Shown here: positions 7,776 to 15,035 of the stretch, piece after piece | Layout of the letters: the number at the start of each line of letters is the position of its first letter | Position numbering within the stretch: the first letter of the stretch is position 1 | Assembly (NCBI GenBank): GCA_046302715.1 | Contig: JBKCHQ010000127.1 | Span: 1 to 18,058 of the forward strand | Reading direction: 5' to 3' | DNA: 18,058 bases | From: CAMCXT01 sp046302715 | Lineage (GTDB): Bacteria; Bacteroidota; Bacteroidia; M30B66 | The notes under the pieces: generated by a model | Databases searched by the model: none | What the model was told of the DNA's origin: nothing | The model's input: only the letters and a program-made list of their open reading frames with translations | Made by a program: the position numbers and the translations under genes

Positions 7776-8666
7776 ATGTTTCGTTCTACAATTTCACCAG
7801 AATTTTTCTTTTGTAAATCCACTAAAAATTATTTGGTGCTGGCCTTATTAACTTTAATAGGCGCTCCCGCATTTTCGCAATCAGATGAAGCCCATTATGC
7901 CTTTTCTAATGAAACTCATTTTTTGGAATTTGACCTTGCCGAAAACGGTTCATTAATCAATAATGCTTTTCTCATAAATAAAGTTACCGGAGATATTGAA
8001 TCGGGTTCGGGTTCTTGGTTTAGAGTAAATATGAACGCCGTAGACCCAGACTACAGTGGCCCCGAAGGCTGGTATGAGTTTTCGACAGAGAATTGCTCTT
8101 ACACCTTTAAGTTTAGTAATAATGAAGATTCGCTCTTCTTAACCAATGAATGTTCTAATGGTCAAGTACCTGTTGAAAGCATTTTAACGCTCGAGAAGAA
8201 TTCTGAAGTTATAATTGCGCCCGACACCGATTTTGTAATTATAGACGGCGAATCTGTAGATGAAACCGCGGATGAAATGACGACAGAATTTAACATTTCT
8301 ACATTAGGCGACTTGTATGTTGCGATGGTCACCAAATCGCAATTTGAAAACGATTTTATGAGCGGTCAAATTCAGGTAAGCGGACCCGAATTTCAAATTA
8401 AATATGATGCAGCCACTGGTGAGGCTAATGGGTTTACGCCATCTGAAGCTCTTGCTTTTACCGTAAAAATGACTTCATGGGGGCCAGAAGAAGATCCCAT
8501 TTTTCCCACTTTAGAATTAACAAATGTAGGGCTCTCCATATTTCCGCAACCACAAGATGCTGCTATTTCATGGGCCATTCGGTACAGCGGTATAGGTTTT
8601 TTCGAACTTTACGAACCTTATTCCGAAGAGGTGTTTTACATACTTGCGCCGCAGGCGGGGGATTAG
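7776..8666 (+). CDS. Secreted protein of unknown function
   Basis: I do not recognise this 296-residue protein. Its N-terminus has a charged stretch, a hydrophobic core (LVLALLTLIGAPAF, about 20-33) and an AFS-Q cleavage-like site near residue 35, so it is probably exported by Sec. The mature part is acidic (many Asp and Glu), rich in Ser, Thr, Asn and aromatic residues, and looks beta-rich and soluble. It has only two Cys, both in the segment ENCSYTFKFSNNEDSLFLTN and the following NECS, which could form one disulfide. There is no T9SS sorting domain, lipobox or membrane anchor, so it may stay in the periplasm. The upstream in-frame ATG at 7695 was rejected because a good -7 element lies inside that extension and because the longer form would bury the signal peptide. 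The gene is convergent with mutS2, 23 bases away. Confidence 0.7.
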   Translation: MFRSTISPEFFFCKSTKNYLVLALLTLIGAPAFSQSDEAHYAFSNETHFLEFDLAENGSLINNAFLINKVTGDIESGSGSWFRVNMNAVDPDYSGPEGWYEFSTENCSYTFKFSNNEDSLFLTNECSNGQVPVESILTLEKNSEVIIAPDTDFVIIDGESVDETADEMTTEFNISTLGDLYVAMVTKSQFENDFMSGQIQVSGPEFQIKYDAATGEANGFTPSEALAFTVKMTSWGPEEDPIFPTLELTNVGLSIFPQPQDAAISWAIRYSGIGFFELYEPYSEEVFYILAPQAGD

Positions 8667-8689
8667 AACTCCAATTGGAATTTTTCTAA
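8663..8689. terminator. Possible bidirectional terminator between convergent genes
   Basis: The short gap between two convergent genes contains an imperfect inverted repeat: TTAGAA at 8663-8668 pairs with TTCTAA at 8684-8689, and an inner TCC/GGA stem encloses AATT, with an asymmetric internal loop between. It overlaps the TAG stop of the plus-strand gene and abuts the stop of mutS2. The stem is AT-rich and modest. Confidence 0.35.
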
Positions 8690-10768
8690 CTAATCGACAA
8701 CCTCTAAGGTTTCGATGGCTGCAATGGTGCGTAAACTGCCAAAAAGGACTTTGGCTTTATTCCCCGAAATTTCCTCCACTACGCCAATATTTCGACTTTT
8801 TAAAAGCCTTACGCGGGCGCCAACTTTAAGAACCAGCTTTTTTCGCTCCAATTCCTGAAGGCGCTTTTTCTCCTTTTTGGCCTCTTGTGCCTTACTGAGT
8901 TTTTTAATTTTTTCGGCGTTAAACTTTCGGGTTACCTTTTCAATAATTGCTTTCTTATCCTTGCTTCGTTCCCATTCCTTCATCCAATCCTCAAACTTCC
9001 GGCCTAGCTCCACTAACTTCTGCTCCTGCTCGGCTCCCGCATTTTTCTTCTCCAGTTTCGCCTTCCAACGGGCAAAAAGTTCTTCGTACTTATTACGGCT
9101 TTCTTCAGCTTTACGCTTTATTTCTTCGAGTTCACCTTCACGTTTCTTAACCGCCTCTTCACGCTGTTGCAATTCTTGTAAAAGCTTATCTAACGTGAGC
9201 TTATCACTGCTCGTTTTCTCTCGTGCCTGCTCAATAACATGCTTAGGCAAGCCCGATTTTTCAGCTATTACATACGTGTACGAACTCCCCGGTCTTCCAA
9301 TAAGCAGCTTAAATTGCGGACTTAACGTAACATCATCAAACAACATACAGGCATTCTGCACTCCGTTGAGTCGTTCAGCAGCCAATTTAATATTCATGTA
9401 ATGCGTAGTAATAACGCCCAGCGCTTTAGCGTTAGACAACTCCTCAAGTATGGCCTCGGCCACTGCGCCTCCCAATTCGGGGTCGGTACCAGTGCCAAAT
9501 TCATCAATCAACACCAAGGTGCGTCGGTCGGCATAACTTAAAAAATATTTCATTTTTAGCAACCGCGAACTATAGGTGCTTAATTCGTATTCGATGGATT
9601 GACTGTCGCCAATGTCGGTGAAAAAACGGTGAAAAATACCCAATTCTGATTGTACTGCTGCCGGAACCATCAATCCACTTTGCCACATGAGTTGCAACAA
9701 CCCAATGGTTTTCAAAGCAATGGATTTTCCGCCTGCATTGGGCCCCGAAATTACTACCAGCCTATTCTGGCCATCAAGCCTGCAGGTTAATGGCACCACC
9801 GATTTAGCCTGTGCTTTATTCTGCATCCATAAAATGGGATGACGCGCATCTACCAAATGTAAGGACGATTTTCCGGTGAATGTTGGCATCACGGCATCCA
9901 TTTCTAAAGCCAACAGCGCTTTCGCACGAATAAAATCGAGCTCCACCATGGATTCCAGCGCTTGCGAAAACAATTCGGTAAAAGGCCGTAAACGGGCAGT
10001 GAGGTCTTTTAAAATCCGCAATACCTCTCTACGTTCTTGCTGCAACAAATCAAAAACCTCATTATTAAGTCCTACCGTCTCAAGAGGTTCTATAAAGGCG
10101 GTTTTCCCCGTTTCGGAATTGCCCTGAATGAGCCCTTTAACATTGCGTTTATGCTCGGCAGCTACACTCAGCACCCTTCGTCCGTTTGCCACCGTTTCTT
10201 CGGTGTCGGCAAGCCAGCCCAGCTTCTTGTACTTTTGTAAGTGTTGCCTAAACACCCGTTCCAACTCCCGTCGAGCTTCGATAATATTTTTACGGATTTG
10301 CCCCAGCTCTTTCGATGCCGATGTTTTCACCTCGCCTTGTGCATCAAGTACCGTGTCGATATGCGTAATAGGTAAACTATTGAGCGTAACGGATGCAAAC
10401 ACCGAATGTAATTGCGGGAATACTGCTTTTTTATCGGCTAGATAGCGCAACACTGTAAAACATACTTCGAGCAAATCGCGCAGCGACAGCACTTGTTTCT
10501 CCAATAAAGTAGAACCTGCCACTTTTAATAGCCCTATTTCTTTGGTAATGTCCGGAAACTCAGATTGTGGGAAAAATGAACCTATGCGCAGAATGCCTAA
10601 CAACTCATGCGTTTTCAAAAGAAGTAAATGCACCTCATCTGCCGATGAAAGCGGTACCAGCTGCAATGCTTGTTCTTTCGAACGTGGGCTGCGGCAATGC
10701 GCTTCGAGCAGGCGCCGAATACGGTCGAACTCAAACCGCTGCAATGTATCATCGGGAAAAATACGCAC
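8690..10768 (-). CDS. mutS2: MutS2-family ATPase lacking the C-terminal Smr domain
   Basis: MutS2 proteins bind branched DNA or stalled and collided ribosomes and are ATPases of the MutS/ABC superfamily. This one has 692 residues. The N-terminus MRIFPDDTLQRFEFDRIRR is typical and supports the GTG start at 10768. The core/lever region runs to about 300. The ATPase follows with Walker A GPNAGGKS at 342-349, an STYSSRL signature-like stretch at 397-403, Walker B LVLIDEFGTGTDP at 418-430 and TTH at 454-456. A long charged coiled coil covers about 520-645, then a small KOW/SH3-like domain (648-690) ends the protein. Family members such as Bacillus MutS2 are about 785 residues and finish with a Smr nuclease domain; it is absent here. 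The stop codon is followed by only 23 bases before the convergent gene, so no Smr remnant is hidden downstream. Mismatch-recognition domain I of MutS is also absent, as normal for MutS2. Confidence 0.9.
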   Translation of the reverse strand: MRIFPDDTLQRFEFDRIRRLLEAHCRSPRSKEQALQLVPLSSADEVHLLLLKTHELLGILRIGSFFPQSEFPDITKEIGLLKVAGSTLLEKQVLSLRDLLEVCFTVLRYLADKKAVFPQLHSVFASVTLNSLPITHIDTVLDAQGEVKTSASKELGQIRKNIIEARRELERVFRQHLQKYKKLGWLADTEETVANGRRVLSVAAEHKRNVKGLIQGNSETGKTAFIEPLETVGLNNEVFDLLQQERREVLRILKDLTARLRPFTELFSQALESMVELDFIRAKALLALEMDAVMPTFTGKSSLHLVDARHPILWMQNKAQAKSVVPLTCRLDGQNRLVVISGPNAGGKSIALKTIGLLQLMWQSGLMVPAAVQSELGIFHRFFTDIGDSQSIEYELSTYSSRLLKMKYFLSYADRRTLVLIDEFGTGTDPELGGAVAEAILEELSNAKALGVITTHYMNIKLAAERLNGVQNACMLFDDVTLSPQFKLLIGRPGSSYTYVIAEKSGLPKHVIEQAREKTSSDKLTLDKLLQELQQREEAVKKREGELEEIKRKAEESRNKYEELFARWKAKLEKKNAGAEQEQKLVELGRKFEDWMKEWERSKDKKAIIEKVTRKFNAEKIKKLSKAQEAKKEKKRLQELERKKLVLKVGARVRLLKSRNIGVVEEISGNKAKVLFGSLRTIAAIETLEVVD

Positions 10769-10772
10769 GAGA

Positions 10773-10801
10773 GAAAGATAAATCTGATATTCGAAACAAC
10801 A
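10773..10801 (-). promoter_or_regulatory. Candidate mutS2 promoter
   Basis: On the minus strand a TTG (10800-10802 region) is followed after about 19 bases by TATCTTTC (10773-10780), 7 of 8 matches to TAnnTTTG. Its edge is only 4 bases from the GTG start codon, so a transcript from it would be leaderless or nearly so. This is tentative. Confidence 0.3.
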
Positions 10802-10840
10802 AAACCTTTTGTCTGTTCAATTGCTTGATATTATTAATAA

Positions 10841-11302
10841 ATGAAACCGCCTGTTACTCACTTTAATGTTCGCGTTTATGGCTTGGTGCTGAGCGCTACC
10901 GGGCAATTATTGCTGAGCGATGAATACTGCCAAAACCGCTACATGACTAAATTTCCGGGCGGTGGACTCGAACCGGGCGAAGGACTTATAGACGGTTTAA
11001 AACGTGAATTTCTTGAAGAATGTAACACCGAAATAGAGGTGCTCAGTCACTTTTACACGACAGATTTTTTTGTGCAATCAATGTTTAGAGGAGGGGGGCA
11101 GTTAATTAGCGTGTATTATTTATGCCGCTTTATTGAAGAACCAAAATTTACCATTATCGAGAAAGCATTCGAAGGATTGCCCGAAATTAACGATACGCTG
11201 GCATTTAGGTGGGTTTCAATTAAAGAATTGGAGACACATCACCTTACCTGGCCTATAGACCGAGTGGTGGCGGAAATGCTAAAAAAACACTTAGACGCAT
11301 GA
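10841..11302 (+). CDS. Nudix hydrolase
   Basis: This is a 153-residue single-domain Nudix protein, a class that hydrolyses nucleoside diphosphates linked to another moiety (for example oxidised dNTPs, ADP-ribose, NADH or sugar nucleotides) using Mg ions. The Nudix box lies at residues 41-65: G41, E47, R55, E56, E59 and E60 are all in place, so the metal-binding glutamates are intact. The usual Gly two positions after the last Glu is Asn (N62). The rest, including a beta-strand start THFNVRVYGLVLS and the C-terminal half with LAFRWVSIKELE, fits the fold. Substrate cannot be predicted. The gene is divergent from mutS2 and convergent with the universal stress gene; it appears to be a single-gene unit. 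The intergenic 10769-10840 holds an inverted repeat (ACAAAA-CC-TTTTGT at 10799-10812) of unknown meaning. Confidence 0.88.
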   Translation: MKPPVTHFNVRVYGLVLSATGQLLLSDEYCQNRYMTKFPGGGLEPGEGLIDGLKREFLEECNTEIEVLSHFYTTDFFVQSMFRGGGQLISVYYLCRFIEEPKFTIIEKAFEGLPEINDTLAFRWVSIKELETHHLTWPIDRVVAEMLKKHLDA

Positions 11303-11425
11303 ATCGCACTTTATTTTGGGCGACTTCATTTTTTACTGTTGCTCTAAATTACTAGTTTTTTTAGATAATAAAGCTGTCAGAAATTAACTACGAAGCTACC
11401 TTGAATCTCTAGCCATTAAACCCAA

Positions 11426-12211
11426 TCAGGCGCACCAAATGGCAATGCCGTTTTCGTTACTGAGGAAGCGTTCTTTTTCGGCTGCAGCAATGGAGGTGTA
11501 TTCGCCTGATGCGGCAGGAACTATGGCAATAAGGTCGAATTCATTTTGTTCCGCAAAAAGTAAAGTTTGTTTGGCAAACCCGAACGAAACCGCTGTGCTG
11601 GGTTCTTCAACAATTCGACAATGTATTTCGTGATGATCAAAAAAATCAAGCGCTTTTTTACGATTTGATAATAATTCATCAGACAAATCTTCCTTTGGCC
11701 TACGAATATCGTAAAGCACCACCTCTGCCAGCGATTTTTGAGCAAGCTGGAGCAACGACTCCGCTAAGTGCAAATATGATTGATGCGCACCTGCAGGCAT
11801 CAAAATTTTTCTGAATGCTGCCTTAGGCTGCGTTTGCTCTTGAACCACCAGTGTTGGAATATTACTGTTACGCACCAAATCGAGTATATCAGAGCCGAAA
11901 AAAAACTGGCGCAATCCTTTAGGGCCATGCGTTCCAAGCACCGCTAATGTAAATTCCCTATTGGAAAGCTCCTGTTCTAAAATTTCAAGTATATCGCCCC
12001 CTTTAACCCATACCTTAAAAGAAATTCCAGTTCCCTTTCCATGCTTTTCAATAACCTCATTTAATTGTTCCTGTTTTTGAAGCATATCCTTTTCGCTGCA
12101 AATATGCAAGAGCGTTAATCTTGACTCATGTGTTTGGGCAATTTCCAACGCCTGTTGCAAAGCCTTTTCGGTGGCGGGCGTAAAGTCAAACGGAACCAAT
12201 ATCGAGTTCAT
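11426..12211 (-). CDS. Tandem-domain universal stress protein (UspA family)
   Basis: The protein has two Usp domains in one chain, a common form in Bacteroidota. The first (about residues 1-125) starts with NSILVPFDFTPATEKALQQA and carries the ATP-binding signature G-2x-G-9x-G-(S/T) as GTHG...GS, so it is predicted to bind ATP. The second (about 134-261) begins KILMPAGAHQSYLHLAESLL, but the matching glycine motif is lost (the equivalent region reads VPAASGEYTSIAAAEKERF), so it probably does not bind nucleotide. The role is in stress adaptation, in the cytoplasm; the exact function is unknown. I start at the ATG at 12211, which aligns with family N-termini; an ATG three codons upstream (12220) is equally possible. 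The gene is convergent with the Nudix gene across 123 bases in which I see nothing, and divergent from serS. Confidence 0.9.
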   Translation of the reverse strand: MNSILVPFDFTPATEKALQQALEIAQTHESRLTLLHICSEKDMLQKQEQLNEVIEKHGKGTGISFKVWVKGGDILEILEQELSNREFTLAVLGTHGPKGLRQFFFGSDILDLVRNSNIPTLVVQEQTQPKAAFRKILMPAGAHQSYLHLAESLLQLAQKSLAEVVLYDIRRPKEDLSDELLSNRKKALDFFDHHEIHCRIVEEPSTAVSFGFAKQTLLFAEQNEFDLIAIVPAASGEYTSIAAAEKERFLSNENGIAIWCA

Positions 12212-12234
12212 AACACGCAAAATTTAAGAGTGAA

Positions 12235-12242
12235 CAAATGTA
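12235..12242 (-). promoter_or_regulatory. Candidate -7 element of the universal stress gene
   Basis: On the minus strand the sequence is TACATTTG, a perfect match to TAnnTTTG, lying 14 to 23 bases before the two possible start codons. No clear TTG is found about 20 bases further upstream. Confidence 0.45.
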
Positions 12243-12299
12243 GCCTAATTTTATTGATGGGCCCATCCTTTCGCAGCACAGGCAAAACAGAAAATCGTG

Positions 12300-12307
12300 T
12301 ACTTTTG
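12300..12307 (+). promoter_or_regulatory. Candidate -7 element of serS
   Basis: TACTTTTG is a perfect match to TAnnTTTG, 21 bases before the serS ATG. The -33 region is unclear. It is divergent from the universal stress gene's element 57 bases away. Confidence 0.5.
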
Positions 12308-12328
12308 CCACAATAATTCCGTTACGGT

Positions 12329-13603
12329 ATGCTGCAAGTTCCACTCATTAAAGAAAACACCGAAAAAGTAATCGAAGGTCTCGCCAAACGCAATAAACTC
12401 GATGCACGTGAACGAATTTCGTCTATATTGTTGCTTGACGAAGAACGTAAGAAAATACAGGCCGAACTTGATGCGATGCTGGCTCGTGCTAATCAGATTG
12501 CCCGTGAGATTGGCGATTTGTTCAAGAGCGGACGTGCCGCTGAGGCCAACGATTTAAAGGCTGAAACCGCCGAAATAAAAGAGCGTTCAAAAGGTCTGGA
12601 GCAGCAGCTCGATGAAAAGGAAGAAGCGATTCGCCAAATTCTTTACACACTACCCAACGTCCCTAACGAGCGCATTCCATTTGGAACCGGACCGCAGGAT
12701 AATGTAGTGGCCGAGCAACACGGCGAAATCCCCAAACTGCATGAAGGCGCGATGCCGCACTGGGATTTAGCTAAGAAATACGACATCATCGATTTCGAAC
12801 TTGGTGTAAAGGTAACGGGCGCCGGGTTTCCTTTCTACAAAGGGAAAGGTGCCAAGCTGCAACGTGCGCTTATTAATTTCTTTCTGGAGCGCGCCACACA
12901 AGCTGGCTATACCGAATATCAGGCGCCACTGATGGTGAATGCCGATTCGGGCTTCGGCACTGGGCAATTGCCCGATAAGGAAGGGCAGATGTACTACATG
13001 CCTGCCGATGAGTATTATATGATTCCTACGGCAGAGGTGCCCATTACTAATATTTTCCGTGATGTAATTCTTCGTGCAGAGGAATTGCCAATTAAAGCCT
13101 GCGGCTATACGCCTTGTTTCAGACGCGAGGCCGGTTCTTATGGCAAAGATGTGCGTGGCTTGAACCGTCTGCATCAATTCGATAAAGTAGAAATTGTACA
13201 GATTGCGCATCCCGAAGCATCGTACGAAATTCTGGAGCAGATGCGCAATCATGTCACGGGCTTGCTTAAGGAACTCGAACTTCCTTACCGTGTTTTGCAA
13301 TTGTGCGGCGGCGATATGGGATTTGCATCGGCCTACACCTACGATATGGAAGTGTTTTCGGCAGCGCAGGAGAAATGGCTTGAAGTGAGTTCCACCTCAA
13401 ACTTTGAATCGTTCCAAAGCAACCGCCTCAAGCTGCGGTTCCGTGAGGGCGATCAAAAGCCACGTTTGGCGCATACATTAAACGGCTCAGCATTGGCATT
13501 GCCACGTATTGTGGCATCCCTTCTTGAGAACCACCAAACGCCTGAAGGTATTCGCATACCTAAAGTACTGGTGCCATACTGCGGGTTTGAAATGATTGAT
13601 TAA
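12329..13603 (+). CDS. serS: Seryl-tRNA synthetase
   Basis: SerRS charges tRNA-Ser (and tRNA-Sec where present) with serine, using ATP, in the cytoplasm. The 424 residues match the bacterial class II enzyme. The N-terminal antiparallel coiled-coil arm that grips the long variable arm of tRNA-Ser spans about 27-105 and is rich in Glu, Lys and Ala. The catalytic core shows the TAE serine-binding loop at 234-236, motif 2 with FRREAGSYGKDVRGLNRLHQF at 264-284 split across the ATP-binding loop, and motif 3 with NGSALALPRIVASLLEN at 385-401. The start ATG gives the usual MLQVPLIKEN N-terminus. A T9SS cargo gene begins 16 bases downstream on the same strand, so the two may share a transcript; nothing else suggests a functional link. 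Confidence 0.97.
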   Translation: MLQVPLIKENTEKVIEGLAKRNKLDARERISSILLLDEERKKIQAELDAMLARANQIAREIGDLFKSGRAAEANDLKAETAEIKERSKGLEQQLDEKEEAIRQILYTLPNVPNERIPFGTGPQDNVVAEQHGEIPKLHEGAMPHWDLAKKYDIIDFELGVKVTGAGFPFYKGKGAKLQRALINFFLERATQAGYTEYQAPLMVNADSGFGTGQLPDKEGQMYYMPADEYYMIPTAEVPITNIFRDVILRAEELPIKACGYTPCFRREAGSYGKDVRGLNRLHQFDKVEIVQIAHPEASYEILEQMRNHVTGLLKELELPYRVLQLCGGDMGFASAYTYDMEVFSAAQEKWLEVSSTSNFESFQSNRLKLRFREGDQKPRLAHTLNGSALALPRIVASLLENHQTPEGIRIPKVLVPYCGFEMID

Positions 13604-13619
13604 ACCGACCAATATATAC

Positions 13620-14456
13620 ATGAAACACAATTTCTCATTTCTAATCATTTCAGCGCTATTTGCGACGCAAATTTTAAAGGCACAATGCGTGCCCGATGCA
13701 GCTTATTCAGGAGCATCAGCCGGAATTTACCCCGGCATTACTATAAATTTACCAGCGGTATCCGTTCCTGAGGCATATTCAGCCTCTTTAACCGTAAATA
13801 CCGAGACCGATACAGCCATTTCGGTAAATATAGGCTTTCCGATAAATGCCGTGGCGTACATCAGTGCCATGCGTATCAATGCTGTAAATGGTTTGCCTGC
13901 AGGATTTAGCTGGGCGCCCAACCAAGTCGAATGGAATAATGGAGGTGCGGCGCCCTCGTTTATGCCTGTACAAGGCTGTATTTCAATAACTGGCGATGCG
14001 TCTGCAGTGCAAACGCTTTTGCAAAACAATCCTTCAGGTGCAAGCTTTCCGCTCGAACTGATACTTGATGCCCGCATTCACTCAACAAGCAACGCTTTAC
14101 TTAATAGTGCACTATCCAACACATGGCTTAGCGATTTAGCGGCAACGGTACCCGGAACTGGGGCACAAACCATTACGGGCTATGTATTAACCGTAGAGCC
14201 GAACATAACCGGGATACATGAAGCTGAAACTTCTGTGAGCCTATATCCAAATCCAACTGAGGCGTATATTTCTATTAAAGGACCATATTCCGAAAGTACT
14301 TCATTTATCCTAAGTGATCTTAGCGGCAGAACATGTTTAACAGGGAGTCTTAATGGAAGTTCAACACCAGTTTCTTTGGAAGCATTACCGCCTGGAATAT
14401 ATCTCCTGCAATTCGATGAACGGCCCGATTGGAATCAAAAAATAATCAAACGATAA
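13620..14456 (+). CDS. Small secreted protein with T9SS type A sorting domain
   Basis: This 278-residue protein has a Sec signal peptide (MKHNFSFLIISALFATQ then KAQ, cut near residue 23). Its C-terminal domain (about 206-278) is the T9SS type A sorting signal: it opens with VSLYPNPTEAYISIKG, contains LSDLSGR, and continues with LEALPPGIYLLQF and a basic end KIIKR. It is therefore predicted to cross the outer membrane by type IX secretion and be attached to the surface or released. The middle (24-200) is beta-rich, with the segment VNGLPAGFSWAPNQVEWNNG at about 92-111 and a GCISITG stretch. Similar GLPAGFSW/GC-I-ITG layouts recur, as I recall, in small T9SS cargo of Bacteroidota; the function is unknown. 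The ATG at 13620 was chosen because the in-frame ATG at 13596 overlaps serS and adds residues before the signal peptide. Confidence 0.85.
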   Translation: MKHNFSFLIISALFATQILKAQCVPDAAYSGASAGIYPGITINLPAVSVPEAYSASLTVNTETDTAISVNIGFPINAVAYISAMRINAVNGLPAGFSWAPNQVEWNNGGAAPSFMPVQGCISITGDASAVQTLLQNNPSGASFPLELILDARIHSTSNALLNSALSNTWLSDLAATVPGTGAQTITGYVLTVEPNITGIHEAETSVSLYPNPTEAYISIKGPYSESTSFILSDLSGRTCLTGSLNGSSTPVSLEALPPGIYLLQFDERPDWNQKIIKR

Positions 14457-14545
14457 AATTATTTACACTATCTTTTTTGAAGAATTTCTTCTAAATGCCT
14501 GATTTAAATCGTTAGTGGGCTAAGTTCCCTGCAAGCTCAAAAAAG

Positions 14546-15022
14546 TTAGCGCTCAGGAATTGTATCGAGAGGCACAGTGTCTCGCAGCGTAAATTTTATA
14601 GGCAGTGTATATTGTACTCGAATCGGTTTGCCGTCTTGTCGCCCGGGCTCCCATTTAGGCATTAGAGATACGACACGTAAAGCCTCCTCGGTTAAACCAA
14701 AACCTAATATTTGCAAAGCGTGTTCGTCAAATGGTTCTGCGAAGACTGTATTAAAATTTGTTTTCAGAACTTTAATATTGCTTATTTCTCCATCTCCTTC
14801 CACAACAAAAGTAATATAAACAGTACCTGAAATTCCATTTTCACGAGCGCTCTTAGGATATGTAGTATTAGCCTTCAAAAACGCAATCAAATTTTCTTCT
14901 CCTCCTTTAAATTCAGGCATTTTCTCCACAATAACAAAAATCTGCCCTTCAGAATCGGGGGCTTGCGCTTGAATCGAAGTGCCTGAATAAAAACAAATTA
15001 AAAGTACAATTAAGTAACGCAT
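14546..15022 (-). CDS. Secreted protein with TonB C-terminal domain
   Basis: The protein has 158 residues. A signal peptide (1-20, ending SIQAQ) is followed directly by a TonB_C-type domain (about 45-146): EFKGGEENLIAFLKANTTYP, then SGTVYITFVVEGDGEI at 65-80, MPKWEPGRQDGKP at 121-133 and QYTLPIKFTL at 137-146. True TonB proteins span the inner membrane and carry a Pro-rich linker; both are missing here, so this is probably a free periplasmic TonB-C domain rather than an energy transducer, a form common in Bacteroidota. It might bind TonB-dependent receptor boxes or act as an envelope scaffold. It lies 13 bases after the lipoprotein gene on the same strand, so the two are likely one operon. 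It is convergent with the T9SS cargo gene. Confidence 0.85.
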   Translation of the reverse strand: MRYLIVLLICFYSGTSIQAQAPDSEGQIFVIVEKMPEFKGGEENLIAFLKANTTYPKSARENGISGTVYITFVVEGDGEISNIKVLKTNFNTVFAEPFDEHALQILGFGLTEEALRVVSLMPKWEPGRQDGKPIRVQYTLPIKFTLRDTVPLDTIPER

Positions 15023-15035
15023 AACCTTTTATGAT

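Noticed and set aside
8877..9401. A 174-codon plus-strand ORF rich in Ser and Phe opposite mutS2
   Set aside because: It is the antisense shadow of the Lys/Glu-rich coiled coil of mutS2; low-complexity composition follows from that.
12767..13300. A 177-codon minus-strand ORF inside serS
   Set aside because: Antisense of a fully conserved serS core; no protein-like features.
14479..14491. GAAGA-ATT-TCTTC inverted repeat between the T9SS gene and the TonB-C gene
   Set aside because: Five AT-rich pairs with a 3-nt loop and no T tract on the proper side for either gene; too weak to call a terminator.
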